This document shows positions 9,746 to 23,546 of a DNA stretch of 64,000 nucleotides, piece by piece. Position 1 is the stretch's first letter. Each line of letters starts with the position of its first letter. The stretch comes from Parasaccharibacter apium (lineage in GTDB: Bacteria; Pseudomonadota; Alphaproteobacteria; Acetobacterales; Acetobacteraceae), in contig NZ_MEJG01000004.1 of NCBI RefSeq assembly GCF_002592045.1, forward strand, positions 151,940-215,939, given 5' to 3'. The position numbers and the translations under genes were made by a program. The notes under the pieces were generated by a model, which was given only the letters and a program-made list of their open reading frames with translations, was not told where the DNA came from and ran no database searches.

Positions 9746-10773
9746 ACTCACATAATACCCGCTCTCGTTTCTATCTTTCGGCTTTTACAGCTCCTGTTCT
9801 GCTAGGGTTTGCCCTGCTCACTGGCTGCTCATCGGATGCCGATATTCAGGCGAAATTGCCACGCACCGCAGATGCCGAAACCCTCTATAATTACGGGATT
9901 GATGCCCTCCATGGGGGCCATTATAAGCTCGCTAGTGCCGAGTTTGAGCTTCTGCAACAAAATTACCCTTATTCCGGCTATACTGGTAATGCGGAGCTGA
10001 TGGAGGGGTATGCCTATTACCTCCAGGGCGAATATGCCCTCTCTGTCCAGCAGTTAGAACGCTATCTGCAACTCCACCCCACCAGCCCAGATGCCGCTTA
10101 TGCCTATTATCTGCGCGGCTTGTGCTATTATGAGCAGATCGGCGATGTCTCGCGCGATCAACTTGGCACGCTAGAGGCTATGGACGCCCTGCAAGAAGTC
10201 ATTACCCGTTTCCCCCAAACCTCTTACGCACGCGATGCGCAATTGAAGGTTGATCTCTGCCGCGATCATCTCGCCGGGAAAGAGATGTATGTAGGGCGTT
10301 ATTATCAGCGTGAGAAAGACTATCAAGCCGCCTATGGGCGGTATCAGCGCGTTATCCAAGACTTCCAAACGACCAACCATGTGCCAGAAGCCCTTGAGCG
10401 TCTTGTAGAAGTAAACCTTGATCTTGGCTTACCAGATGAGGCCCGCCAAGCGGCGGCCGTATTAGGCTATAACGCGCCTGATAGCCGTTGGTATCATTTA
10501 GCCTATAATAAGCTAAAAGCTAACCATCAACTTACGCCACAACTTCGCAAGCCAGAGCCCCTACGCAAAGAGCCTAAAGAAAAGCGTCATCGCACTAAAC
10601 ATCACCGTGATGCATTAGTGCCTGCCCCCATGGTTAGCCACCCTGCTCAGCCAGATTCCGTCATTACACAGCCGGTCTCGGAGACACGCTCTAACCCTGT
10701 AACCTCGATTGATATCCCCCCAACAACGACAACCACCCCGCCGCCTACCAACAAGGCTAAGGGAGCCAAATAA
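9727..10773 (+). CDS. bamD: BamD, outer-membrane assembly lipoprotein
   Basis: Lipoprotein of the BAM beta-barrel insertion machine. It has a signal peptide ending in lipobox LLTGC (Cys at about residue 35), then TPR-like helical repeats beginning DAETLYNYGIDALHGGHYK and continuing to about residue 260. The last ~85 residues are a basic then Pro/Thr-rich low-complexity extension not present in the E. coli protein. It begins inside the last 19 bases of lpxC, so is translationally coupled, and is followed by a strong terminator. Confidence 0.93.
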   Translation: MVSSILNSHNTRSRFYLSAFTAPVLLGFALLTGCSSDADIQAKLPRTADAETLYNYGIDALHGGHYKLASAEFELLQQNYPYSGYTGNAELMEGYAYYLQGEYALSVQQLERYLQLHPTSPDAAYAYYLRGLCYYEQIGDVSRDQLGTLEAMDALQEVITRFPQTSYARDAQLKVDLCRDHLAGKEMYVGRYYQREKDYQAAYGRYQRVIQDFQTTNHVPEALERLVEVNLDLGLPDEARQAAAVLGYNAPDSRWYHLAYNKLKANHQLTPQLRKPEPLRKEPKEKRHRTKHHRDALVPAPMVSHPAQPDSVITQPVSETRSNPVTSIDIPPTTTTTPPPTNKAKGAK

Positions 10774-10783
10774 GCCTCATCAC

Positions 10784-10828
10784 AAGGCCAGTTAGACGAG
10801 GTACCCCTTGCTTAACTGGCCTTTTCTT
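10784..10828 (+). terminator. Rho-independent terminator after bamD
   Basis: Inverted repeat AAGGCCAGTTA (10784-10794) / TAACTGGCCTT (10813-10823), a perfect 11-bp stem, running into TTTTCTT. It closes the dcw-lpxC-bamD transcript. Confidence 0.88.
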
Positions 10829-10905
10829 CTCATATATTTGACATTGCATCATTTAAACACCACGGCAGCAATACGCCATCTTGGCCGAGTTCTGGAGGCT
10901 GCATT

Positions 10906-14714
<3,809 letters not shown>

Positions 14715-14723
14715 AGACAATCC

Positions 14724-16085
14724 ATGCCCACTATATCACCAACCCACCATCCCCTCCTGATGCTCACAACCGGCCTCATCGCTATTGTGCTGCTTATTGG
14801 GGTGTCCGTCCTCATCTCCCTTTCGGAGATTTCCTTCGCTGCGGCGCGCGAGACGCGTATGCGTGCCCTAGCCGAGGCTGGGGATAAACGCGCCCGCGCC
14901 TTCCTTCGCCTCCGCCGCAATAGCGGACAAGTGATGACGGCTATCCAAATCTGCCTCAACGCGGTTGGGATTCTCGGCGGTGTGATTGGTGATGCCCTCC
15001 TTACCGACCCCTTTGCCGATGGGCTTTGTGCGCTAGGCATGGCCGCCCCTTTAGCGGAGAAAATAGGCTCCTTCAGCTCCTTTATCCTCGTCACTGGGCT
15101 ATTCGTCCTCTTTGCGGACCTCCTTCCCAAACGCACAGCGATGAACGCCCCAGATAAAATCGCCCTCGCTGTTGGATGGTTCCCCGCCCTTGTCCTAAAA
15201 TTGCTTTACCCGGCTGTGTGGGTCTTTTCGCATATTGCAGACCTCATCTTAAAACTCCTGCGCATCCCTGCTACCGCCACGGTAGAGCCTGTCACACCAG
15301 AGGACCTCCGCGCCATTCTGGCCGCAGGTACAGCCTCTGGCGTGTTGCTAGAGCAAGAACATCAGATGATTCAAAATGTCATGGCCTTACAGACACGCTC
15401 TGTGACCTCCGCCATGACCCCGCGTGATGAAATCGTCTATCTTGATGTCAATGAAAGCTTGGAGAGCCAACGCGATAAGGTCCGTGTTCGGCCTTACTCG
15501 CGCTATCCTTTATGTAATGGCTCGTTAGACCAAGTTATCGGCTCTATTCGGGCTGAAGATGTTCTCGTGGCTGTGGTGGATGAACCCGCCACTCTGACAA
15601 ACCCTCAAAAAGCCCCTCCCAAACAAATCTTCAACATGCGGCGTGATGTTCTCTCCCTGCCCGATACGCTTAATCTTTGGGAGACGCTCGCGCAGTTCGA
15701 TACACATGGGGCAGGTTTTGCGCTCATCTTTAACGAATATGGGTTAGTTGTTGGCCTCATCACCTATAAGGATATTATGGGTGCGCTCATGGATGGGCTT
15801 GCTAACCCATTTGAGGAACAAGCCATCGTCCGCCGTGATGATGATTCTTGGCTCATTGACGGGGCAGCCCCTGTTCTTGATGTCGTGCGGGAGCTTGATA
15901 TTCCTCTCATTCTTGACCATGCCGAGTTTGATACAATCGGCGGCTTTGTCATCCACCGCCTCCGCCGTATGGCCCGCAAGGCTGATCGTATTGAGGTTGC
16001 AGGGTTCCGCTTTGAGGTAGTCGATGTCGAGCGATTCCGCATCAATCAGCTCCTCGTCACACGGATGAAGAAGGCCATTCCATGA
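14724..16085 (+). CDS. CNNM/CBS-domain membrane protein (hemolysin-like, CorC family)
   Basis: Probable divalent-cation transport or sensing protein. The N-terminus has the CNNM (DUF21) transmembrane domain with about four helices (residues 10-160). A CBS-pair region follows (about 205-340), including VTSAMTPRDEIVYLDVNES, then a C-terminal CorC/HlyC domain (about 360-450). The family was first named for hemolysins; Mg2+/Co2+ efflux is the better supported role. It starts 9 bases after ligA and overlaps pncA in ATGA. Confidence 0.88.
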   Translation: MPTISPTHHPLLMLTTGLIAIVLLIGVSVLISLSEISFAAARETRMRALAEAGDKRARAFLRLRRNSGQVMTAIQICLNAVGILGGVIGDALLTDPFADGLCALGMAAPLAEKIGSFSSFILVTGLFVLFADLLPKRTAMNAPDKIALAVGWFPALVLKLLYPAVWVFSHIADLILKLLRIPATATVEPVTPEDLRAILAAGTASGVLLEQEHQMIQNVMALQTRSVTSAMTPRDEIVYLDVNESLESQRDKVRVRPYSRYPLCNGSLDQVIGSIRAEDVLVAVVDEPATLTNPQKAPPKQIFNMRRDVLSLPDTLNLWETLAQFDTHGAGFALIFNEYGLVVGLITYKDIMGALMDGLANPFEEQAIVRRDDDSWLIDGAAPVLDVVRELDIPLILDHAEFDTIGGFVIHRLRRMARKADRIEVAGFRFEVVDVERFRINQLLVTRMKKAIP

Positions 16086-16660
16086 CGCCCTCTCTTGCCA
16101 CACCGTACGGCACGGCCCAAGATGCGCTGCTCATTATCGATATGCAGCGGGACTTCATGCCCGGTGGGGCCTTACCTGTCTCCGATGGAGATAGGCTCAT
16201 CCCTCATATCAATCAGCTAACAAAGCTTGGCTTTCGTGCCGTCATCGCTACGCAGGACTGGCACCCGGCAGGCCATTGCTCCTTCACCCAACAAGGCGGG
16301 CCTTGGCCTATCCATTGCCTCGCAGGCAGCCACGGTGCCGCCTTTGTAGATGGATTAAACCACAGCCCTATCACCCATATTATCCGCAAAGGCACGGCAT
16401 TGGGAGCAGACTCCAACTCCGCCTTTTACGATGATGCAGGCACATCCACCGGGCTAACCGCCCTGCTCAAAGGCCTAGACGTATCACGCGTCTTTCTCTG
16501 CGGTGTGGCGTTAGATGTCTGCGTGCTCGCAAGCGCGCGCCACGCCGTGCAGGATGGCTTTACCACCACCATCCTCCAACACGCCTCTGCGGGCATCAAC
16601 ATCACGCCTGAGTTTTTCGCAAAAGCCAAGCGTGAGCATATTCATATCAGCAACTCCTAA
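16082..16660 (+). CDS. pncA: Nicotinamidase
   Basis: Hydrolyses nicotinamide to nicotinate for NAD+ recycling. Catalytic triad as in PncA: Asp20 in LLIIDMQRDF, Lys103 in IIRKGT and Cys147 in GVALDVCVLA. Metal ligands are Asp59 and His61 in TQDWHP and His78 in PWPIHC. The 192 aa are of normal length. Its position in the ligA transcript is fitting, as LigA consumes NAD+ and releases NMN. It ends one base before the convergent GH144-like gene. Confidence 0.93.
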   Translation: MTPSLATPYGTAQDALLIIDMQRDFMPGGALPVSDGDRLIPHINQLTKLGFRAVIATQDWHPAGHCSFTQQGGPWPIHCLAGSHGAAFVDGLNHSPITHIIRKGTALGADSNSAFYDDAGTSTGLTALLKGLDVSRVFLCGVALDVCVLASARHAVQDGFTTTILQHASAGINITPEFFAKAKREHIHISNS

Positions 16661-16661
16661 T

Positions 16662-18131
16662 TCACGGCATCGTCTCTTGCGGCTTCGAGAGCCATCCCCC
16701 CGTAAATCCGGCTTTCTCCAACCCTGCACGGATATAACGGTTCTTCCGCATCACCTTCCATACAAAGCCGCTGCGTAGATTCTCAATCATCAGCAAAATT
16801 GGCCCTTGATCAATACCAAGCTGCTGCTCATCCACCCAGAACCCATCCTTCGTCTCAAAACTTGGGTTAAACGCATCCAAAAAACCATATTGATTATAAA
16901 TCCGCTCCCCGTAACGTTCCTTCATCGCTTTTAGCGCAGGCAGCGTGATTTCCGGCGCAAACGCAACGGACCCACCTATGGCCGTTGGGGCAATCGTACC
17001 ATCATCTAAAACGTAGTCCCTCCCAGCCCCACGGGCACTATAAGCCATAAAATGCCGCTTCTGCCCATCGACCTCACGCTCAGCCTCACCCGGCCCATCG
17101 GAGGCCGTTAAGCCCCAGATATTCTCATCATATCCCCGCCAATGGCCCGGATTATGCACGGCATAATCCCGCTGCGCATAAACAGCCTCACGACTATTCT
17201 GGAAGTAATCATACCCGCGCTCACGGCTCGCTTTATCACGAATATCACGGAAATCGACCCACGATTCGCTATATTGATGCCCAAATAATGGCGCGAAATT
17301 AAGGAGATGATGCCCGTAAAACTCCCCTTGCTGTCCTTTATGCGTCTCCGTCCAACGGTCCCATATTCCCGCTGGCAGAGCATGAGATGGGGCCCCTAAC
17401 GCCATAACATACAGCATCAGCCCCTCATTATAGCCTTTCCATTCCGCAGAGAGGAACTTATCAGGCGGCATCCACCCCATGCTCAACCAAGAGCTTTTAC
17501 CGCCTGTCATCCAACGCCAATTCACACGGCGATAAAGCTTATCCGCTAATGCCCGAATCTCACGCTCATCAGCATTATGTCCATCATAATAGGACTGGGT
17601 GAATAACACCCCAGCCATCAATAAGGCCGTATCAATACTCGAAAGTTCCGACCAATCTGCCACGCGCAAACCGGTCTCAGAATCTAAGAAATGATAGAAA
17701 AACCCACGATACCCCGCCGTCCCATTCACCGCGCGCCCTTGCGGTAAAGAGAGAAGAAAACGCAGCGTGACTAAACTGCGCTCCACAGCCTGCGCCCGTG
17801 TGATATAGCCGCGCTCCACACCAATGCCATAAGCTGTCAGACCAAAGCCAACACTAGCAATACTCGCTGCCCCATGCGGCAAAGGCGCACGGTCTGGCAC
17901 CAACCCATTGCGCGGATTCGCCGTCTCCCAAAACCAATTGAACGTACGATGCTCCACATCCTCAAGGAAAATATCATGAGCAGAAAGGGAAGTTGACGTT
18001 TTATAAATTACAGTTTGGGCGGTCACATAAGAAGAGATAGGCAATATGCCCCCCATCCCCACAATGGCAAGCGGAAGGATACGCAATATACGCCAAGAAG
18101 ATGAAAAAATCTTATTATGCCAACATGCCAT
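16662..18131 (-). CDS. Secreted glucoamylase-like protein (PF10091/GH144-type)
   Basis: Probable periplasmic or secreted glycoside hydrolase. A hydrophobic signal segment ends near SSYVTA/QT, followed by EDVEHRTFNWFWETANPRNG, the opening of the glycoamylase-like (alpha/alpha)6 domain also found in GH144 beta-1,2-glucanases. Further family blocks include SVGFGLTAYGIG, PQGRAVNGTAGYRGFFYHFL and GLTASDGPG. The start at 18131 has GGAGGG nine bases upstream; a longer form would start at 18161. True substrate is not deducible. It borders the glycan locus. Confidence 0.82.
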   Translation of the reverse strand: MACWHNKIFSSSWRILRILPLAIVGMGGILPISSYVTAQTVIYKTSTSLSAHDIFLEDVEHRTFNWFWETANPRNGLVPDRAPLPHGAASIASVGFGLTAYGIGVERGYITRAQAVERSLVTLRFLLSLPQGRAVNGTAGYRGFFYHFLDSETGLRVADWSELSSIDTALLMAGVLFTQSYYDGHNADEREIRALADKLYRRVNWRWMTGGKSSWLSMGWMPPDKFLSAEWKGYNEGLMLYVMALGAPSHALPAGIWDRWTETHKGQQGEFYGHHLLNFAPLFGHQYSESWVDFRDIRDKASRERGYDYFQNSREAVYAQRDYAVHNPGHWRGYDENIWGLTASDGPGEAEREVDGQKRHFMAYSARGAGRDYVLDDGTIAPTAIGGSVAFAPEITLPALKAMKERYGERIYNQYGFLDAFNPSFETKDGFWVDEQQLGIDQGPILLMIENLRSGFVWKVMRKNRYIRAGLEKAGFTGGWLSKPQETMP

Positions 18132-18340
18132 GGAAACTATCCCTCCATTAGACTCTCTCATTCCAATCCCAAGGAATGATTTACAGCTTACATGACAATT
18201 ATCACCATTGTGAATTCCTTTTTTTGAAGTTTTATCTTTAATAATTAATTCATAATATGAGATAAAAAATTCTTATAGCTCTAATATCATTTTTTTTATA
18301 CAACAAAGGAACGGTTAACGTCCTAATAGATTCTACAACA

Positions 18341-19252
18341 ATGAACTCTATACCTATTATTCTTGCATTCAACCAAGATTTTACCTTGCCTGCTTTGACA
18401 ACAATATATTCACTTATACAGCATTGCTCTGACCTACGCCGTATCGAATTTTTTATTTTCTATGATGCACTTAACCCTTACGTTATGCATCTTATTGAGA
18501 AATTTATCCACTCTTGCGGGCCGCTTGTCACGTTCATTAAATGCAGCACTGCATTCGAGGGTTACAATATCCCCACGCACGACCCTAGGCATCCCAAAGA
18601 AGTTTTCTTCCCGCTCTTAATCCCTAAATATTTCGCCTCTTACGACCAAGCTCTTTTCTTAGATTCTGACCTTTTCATTCGTGATGATATTCTCACAATG
18701 ATTGATGCTATGCCTAATGACAAAAAAATAGGCGCTGTTAAGGATACATATCATAGTCATCTACATACAAGTCATATATGGGGCTTTGAGGATTATACAA
18801 GAAACACCCTTCAAATAAGACATTATGAAAACTACTTTAATAGTGGTGTCGTCCTCTTTAATACAAAAAACATTACTACCGAAGAAGCAAAACACTGCAT
18901 TGAATTGATAAAAAATCAATGGCAATCACATGATGAATCTATTTTAAATTATCTTTTCCAAGATTCTCTGCATCTTTTTCCCAGTAAATGGAACGTCAAT
19001 ATAGAATATATGCATCTTCCCCCAGAAGAGTTCCGCCAGTCTTTTCAGTCAGACCTCATCGAAGGACGGCAGAATGCTGCCATTTGCCATTTTGCGGGAC
19101 CAAGCAAACCTTGGCAGCAACAACCAGAATACCGCCTTCTTACCTATTACCCCGAATATGAAAGTACATGGCACGCACTACAAAAGCGTCTTGCCCCCTT
19201 AGCAGCAGAAATCTTATGTGGCTCCCTATGGGATAGCGTACCCCCAAAATAA
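18341..19252 (+). CDS. Family 8 glycosyltransferase
   Basis: GT8-type enzyme, retaining, using a UDP-sugar. The 303 aa begin with the nucleotide-binding strand IPIILAFNQDF. The metal-binding DxD motif is in ALFLDSDLFIRDD, with NSGVVLFNT and the C-terminal HFAGPSKPW as further GT8 hallmarks. The coding sequence is visibly AT-richer than the dcw genes and is preceded by 200 bases of AT-rich DNA, consistent with acquired glycan genes. Ribosome site weak. Acceptor unknown; LPS or capsule side chain is likely from context. Confidence 0.85.
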   Translation: MNSIPIILAFNQDFTLPALTTIYSLIQHCSDLRRIEFFIFYDALNPYVMHLIEKFIHSCGPLVTFIKCSTAFEGYNIPTHDPRHPKEVFFPLLIPKYFASYDQALFLDSDLFIRDDILTMIDAMPNDKKIGAVKDTYHSHLHTSHIWGFEDYTRNTLQIRHYENYFNSGVVLFNTKNITTEEAKHCIELIKNQWQSHDESILNYLFQDSLHLFPSKWNVNIEYMHLPPEEFRQSFQSDLIEGRQNAAICHFAGPSKPWQQQPEYRLLTYYPEYESTWHALQKRLAPLAAEILCGSLWDSVPPK

Positions 19253-19356
19253 AAAACAATATTTAATACACAATTAAAATACTAAATTTCCTATTTTCAT
19301 GAATGATTATATGAATTACATTCAATAAAATGTTTTATATTTATAAAAGGTAAATA

Positions 19357-20511
19357 ATGAAATTTTGTATTATCGGTGCTGGTTTTAGTGGGGCCATCAT
19401 TAGCCGACATCTCGCCCTACAAGGCCATGACGTTCTCCTGCTAGATGAGCGCCCACATCTCGCAGGTAACTGCCATACATCACGTGATCCTAGCAGCCAT
19501 ATTATGCTACACCATTACGGCCCGCATATCTTTCATACAGCCCATCACCATGTTTGGGAGTTCATAACGCAATTTGGCACATTCCGCCCTTATATTAACC
19601 GCGTTAAAGCGGTCTCACAAAATCAGATTTTTTCCCTTCCTATCAATTTAATGACTATTAATCACTTTTATAAAAAAACTATGAATCCTCGCGAGGCTGA
19701 GGAATTTATTTATGCCATCTCTGACAAAACAATCAAAAACCCTTCTAATTTTGAAGAACAAGCTCTTTCTATGATTGGAAAGGACCTATATTACGCCTTC
19801 TTCCAAGGCTATACACGTAAACAATGGGGCATGGACCCAAAAAAACTCCCTGCTTCTATTCTAAAGAGACTACCTGTTCGATTCAATTACGATGATAATT
19901 ACTTTAGCCATCCTTACCAGGGCATCCCCGAAAAAGGATATACAGCCCTCGTTGAATCTATGCTCTTAAACCTTCCTATAGACATCAAACTCAATACAAA
20001 GTTTGAAGAACTCCCTTTTAAAGAGGCTTTTGACCACATCTTCTATACAGGACCGATTGACCGTTACTTTAACTATGCTTATGGCCATCTACCCTACCGC
20101 ACATTAGATTTTGAAAAGCAGGAAGGCCACGGTGATTACCAAGGCACAGCCGTTATTAACTATTGTGATGAAAATATCCCTTACACCCGCATCGCCGAAC
20201 ATAAACATTTTACACCGTGGGAGGCACCTCACTTAGAAAAAACAATCTGGTTTCGGGAATATAGCCGCCTCGCCCAAGAGAAAGACATACCCTATTACCC
20301 CATAAGATTAGCCCAGCAAGACGCCATGCTCACCACCTATATCCAACGCGCTGAAGCAACTCCCCATGTCTCTTTCTTAGGACGGCTAGGGACCTATCGT
20401 TACCTCGATATGGATGTAACCATACACGAGGCCCTCAAAGCATGTTCAGTTATTGATCATGCCCTTAAAACAGACACCCCAATCCCAAGCTTCTTCCACA
20501 CATCCAGTTGA
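19357..20511 (+). CDS. glf: UDP-galactopyranose mutase
   Basis: Flavoenzyme converting UDP-Galp to UDP-Galf. The FAD-binding N-terminus is CIIGAGFSGAIISRHLA, followed by DERPHLAGNCH and HHYGPHIFHT, then GYTRKQWGMDPKKLP, all diagnostic of Glf. 384 aa, normal length. Ribosome site AAGG is 7 bases before ATG. Its presence implies galactofuranose in a surface glycan, so at least one neighbouring glycosyltransferase should be a Galf transferase (inference). Confidence 0.95.
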   Translation: MKFCIIGAGFSGAIISRHLALQGHDVLLLDERPHLAGNCHTSRDPSSHIMLHHYGPHIFHTAHHHVWEFITQFGTFRPYINRVKAVSQNQIFSLPINLMTINHFYKKTMNPREAEEFIYAISDKTIKNPSNFEEQALSMIGKDLYYAFFQGYTRKQWGMDPKKLPASILKRLPVRFNYDDNYFSHPYQGIPEKGYTALVESMLLNLPIDIKLNTKFEELPFKEAFDHIFYTGPIDRYFNYAYGHLPYRTLDFEKQEGHGDYQGTAVINYCDENIPYTRIAEHKHFTPWEAPHLEKTIWFREYSRLAQEKDIPYYPIRLAQQDAMLTTYIQRAEATPHVSFLGRLGTYRYLDMDVTIHEALKACSVIDHALKTDTPIPSFFHTSS

Positions 20512-20557
20512 CCAGAGAAAATACAGAGGCTCAAAATTCCTCTATATCCCCTGGTCA
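20509..20557. terminator. Hairpin between convergent glf and glycosyltransferase genes
   Basis: Outer stem TGACCAG (20509-20515) / CTGGTCA (20551-20557) with inner AGAGG/CCTCT. It lies between two converging genes and may end both transcripts, though no T-run follows on either side. Confidence 0.4.
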
Positions 20558-20569
20558 TACATTTTCATC

Positions 20570-22471
20570 TTATTGAACATGCAAGGGTAAATTCCCCATC
20601 CGCTCTGTGGGAATGGTATCAAAAATATACCGCCATTCCTCCCGCAAGCGAGAAGCAACGTCAGCCTCAGCAATCATATCCAAAAGGTAATTTAAACGCT
20701 CTTCCCACGCGCGCCGTACAGTATTTTCTGCCTCACGTACGGCAGGGATACTCCGCAAACGGTCTAACTCCCTTTGCGTTGCCAGCTCACGCAGCAGAAC
20801 ATTCTCATTAACAGCGGTAGAGGTATCCTCAAGCTGGGTAATATAAGAATTAGCCCAATAATCCGCATAACGCTCTACACCGAAAGAAATAGCACCATCC
20901 AATCCACTATTACGGGCATATTTCCATATCCATTCTACAATGGATTTAAAGTAGTAGTGCGATATATAGATCTTATCAAAATAGCCATGATCAGAAAAAG
21001 CAGGATCACGCCCAATGCCAGGTGGTGGATTACGATATTCATGCAATCCGCCATTTGCTAATCTATATGTAAAGGAGTCCCCGTACCACCAAAGGGGATT
21101 ATGCGGACGCGATTGTAAAACCTTCTGCGGACGACAGACAGACTTCACTAACCGCCATCCCTCTCCCACACGACCATGAGAGACAATAACCCGATTACGT
21201 TGTGTCAACGGGACGGTCAGGTCGGCAAAACCATTTTGATTCACTTCAGATGAAATGAACTGCCAGTTTAAAGCGATGGCGTCCGTATCCCAACGCTCCA
21301 TCCCTCTTAGATAATCCTGCACCTTATCAAACATAGGCGAGAGTGTAATAAACTCATCACCATCGAGGATAAAGCTCCACTCATAATCCAAAATATCCGG
21401 TAGGATGTTCAGCGCATGACCATAAGCCTTAAGCTGCGCTGAATCCCCTAAAGACACCTTGTTATCAATATAGGTGATAATACCTTCATCATGCAGAGTT
21501 TTTAAAAGAATATCCGACTGATCATCATTATCATTACTATAGATGAAAAAATGCTCGACCCCCATATTCCTATGGTAAGCGATCCATTCCAGTAAATAGA
21601 TACCTTCATTACGCACGGTAGAGAGGAGACATACTTTCTTCCGAGGGATAATGTGGCCTCGCATATATTGTAACAACATATGCAAGAACCCCTCGGGGGA
21701 TCCTACTACGCCGTATGTCAAGCGTATATTCGCTGCATCACAAAGCAGCGAACCATGCGCCGCTGGCCGTCCACCATCCTGCCAAGCAACTAAGCTATTA
21801 ATCGCATCTAGCCAAAAAACATCTCTTACTTTCCGACTTAACGCATCTAATAACGCCTTGTCCTTAAACAACAAAGCTGCGAAGGCTTTCAGATCCCGCG
21901 TACGTATAAAAGGGAAAAGCCCGTCTAAAACATGCTGGAGATAATGCCCCTCATAATTGAGAATCAAAGCACGCAGGCCCTCAGGGCTGATCGTGCGTTG
22001 AAAATGCCCTGCAAATTCTCGCCCTAAATGTAATAAGGCGCCTTTTGGTGGTTCTACTGGGCAGAAATGGAATTGCTCCCATCCCTTCATCTGCACACAA
22101 TCACCCAGTAAATAATTTACACCCTTAGCGTAGGACCAAGCATGGGTTGTGCAAAAGCGCTCCTGCACAAAAACACTTTCCAACCCGGCATATTCTCCAC
22201 TTTCCACCGTCTTAATACGCCGGAAGGGGATCACTGTGCCCTTATAGAGGAACTGGTCTATCCATAAAACGGAGGGGGATGCCTCCGCTTCCTCGGGAGG
22301 CTCCGCCGTCAAAAATGCGTAATCAGGCCACTGCGGGAAGACCACACATAACAACGGACGATATACCGACGTGCCATCTTCCGCGCGCGAGGTCATCTCA
22401 TCACTACGTACATGGCAAACAGCACCATCCTTCTGCCTTACGGCCAACCAGCCTCCGTGGGCAGTTTCCAA
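20570..22471 (-). CDS. GT92/GT2-like glycosyltransferase with N-terminal extension
   Basis: 633-aa probable glycosyltransferase. The catalytic part begins around residue 282 with KKVCLLSTVRNEGIYLLEWI, then HRNMGVEHFFIYSNDNDDQ and YEWSFILDGDEFI, the pattern of GT92/Glyco_tranf_2_4 enzymes; DGDEF supplies the acidic metal-binding motif. The first ~280 residues are unrecognised. Their start, GGWLAVRQKDGAV, recalls the N-termini of the GT32 genes of this locus. The start is TTG with GGGGAAG upstream; the frame stays open to 22522 with no better start codon. Substrate unknown. Confidence 0.78.
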   Translation of the reverse strand: METAHGGWLAVRQKDGAVCHVRSDEMTSRAEDGTSVYRPLLCVVFPQWPDYAFLTAEPPEEAEASPSVLWIDQFLYKGTVIPFRRIKTVESGEYAGLESVFVQERFCTTHAWSYAKGVNYLLGDCVQMKGWEQFHFCPVEPPKGALLHLGREFAGHFQRTISPEGLRALILNYEGHYLQHVLDGLFPFIRTRDLKAFAALLFKDKALLDALSRKVRDVFWLDAINSLVAWQDGGRPAAHGSLLCDAANIRLTYGVVGSPEGFLHMLLQYMRGHIIPRKKVCLLSTVRNEGIYLLEWIAYHRNMGVEHFFIYSNDNDDQSDILLKTLHDEGIITYIDNKVSLGDSAQLKAYGHALNILPDILDYEWSFILDGDEFITLSPMFDKVQDYLRGMERWDTDAIALNWQFISSEVNQNGFADLTVPLTQRNRVIVSHGRVGEGWRLVKSVCRPQKVLQSRPHNPLWWYGDSFTYRLANGGLHEYRNPPPGIGRDPAFSDHGYFDKIYISHYYFKSIVEWIWKYARNSGLDGAISFGVERYADYWANSYITQLEDTSTAVNENVLLRELATQRELDRLRSIPAVREAENTVRRAWEERLNYLLDMIAEADVASRLREEWRYIFDTIPTERMGNLPLHVQ

Positions 22472-22584
22472 ATAAAAAAACTTCCCCGGTCTGCATTCAT
22501 GCCTGACAACCCTTCTGCATTTTCACTACACCGATCTCATTTTTTTATCTTGGCACCCTTATCAGGTATTGATATTGTTCGCCT

Positions 22585-23478
22585 ATGCAAACATTACCTT
22601 TACCTCCAGCAGGCACCATCCCCATTGTTTTGGGACTAAGCGAAAACTTCGCACCATACGCCTATACTACCATACAATCCGGGTTAGACAATATTCTTCC
22701 TGGTGTCCGACTGGCGTTTTATTTATTCCATGAAGGCATGTCAAAAGAGACACAGGACATTGGCCGCCGCCTCTTTAACTCGCCTCGTTCGGAAATCCAT
22801 TTTGTCGATATTAGCGAATGGATGAATAAAAACAACCCCTCATACTTAGGACATGCGTCTCGTCCTACTTTTTATCGTTTGGCTATTCCAGAAGTTCTTC
22901 ACAACTTTCCGCGCGTTATTTACCTCGATTCTGATATTTTTATGCGTCGTTGCCCAAGCGGGCTTTTCTACTCCATTCATAAGGATGCGCAGATCGGCGC
23001 TACGCGGGACCTCCTTATGATTCCCGCTCAACATAATGGATTCCGCCTTCCCAAAGAGGTCGCCGGGGGGCCCCCTCTTATCGATTATCACCGGGGCGCT
23101 TTGGGTGTTCAAAACTCCGACGATTATTTCCAAGGCGGCGTGTTGGTCATCAACATCGATAAAATTACCGAGCACCAAGTGCGGGAGTGTGGCACCCTAT
23201 GCGGCACTCTTTTTTGGATGATGGACCAAGATATTCTCAACCGCGTCTTTTACGGCCATGTTTGCTTTATTCATCCCAATTGGGATGTTTGCTGGGGGCC
23301 AGGCTGTGAGGAAGCGAGTGAAAATCTCCCCCCCCATTGGAGGGACTTATACCGTGAAACCCTGAAGGATCCTTTTGCGATTCACTACACAGGCTTCCCA
23401 AAGCCGTGGAATGGCTGGGACGGCCCCTTCACAGATGATTACCGCAGAACTCTAGAACGAGTTATGCAGTATTTCTAA
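22585..23478 (+). CDS. Family 8 glycosyltransferase (second)
   Basis: GT8 enzyme of 297 aa, paralogous in layout to the gene at 18341. It opens IPIVLGLSENFAPYAYTTI, has the DxD motif in VIYLDSDIFMRR, the acceptor-side YFQGGVLVINIDKI, DQDILNRVF and the C-terminal HYTGFPKPW. It is a single + gene between two - genes, followed at once by a bidirectional terminator. GC-richer than the first GT8, so the two probably have different histories. Confidence 0.87.
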   Translation: MQTLPLPPAGTIPIVLGLSENFAPYAYTTIQSGLDNILPGVRLAFYLFHEGMSKETQDIGRRLFNSPRSEIHFVDISEWMNKNNPSYLGHASRPTFYRLAIPEVLHNFPRVIYLDSDIFMRRCPSGLFYSIHKDAQIGATRDLLMIPAQHNGFRLPKEVAGGPPLIDYHRGALGVQNSDDYFQGGVLVINIDKITEHQVRECGTLCGTLFWMMDQDILNRVFYGHVCFIHPNWDVCWGPGCEEASENLPPHWRDLYRETLKDPFAIHYTGFPKPWNGWDGPFTDDYRRTLERVMQYF

Positions 23479-23480
23479 TA

Positions 23481-23513
23481 AAAAATCCCCGGATCAACTC
23501 CGGGGATTTTTTT
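23481..23513. terminator. Bidirectional terminator between convergent genes
   Basis: AAAAATCCCCGG (23481-23492) pairs with CCGGGGATTTTT (23500-23511), with A- and T-runs at the two ends. It can serve both the GT8 gene (+) and the unknown-family gene (-). Confidence 0.9.
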
Positions 23514-23546
23514 GACCTCTAATAAAGCGTCTTACTTTATAAAGTC

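Noticed and set aside
20774..21061. 95-aa + frame inside the 633-aa glycosyltransferase gene
   Set aside because: Antisense to a well-supported gene, Ile-rich shadow translation without motif.
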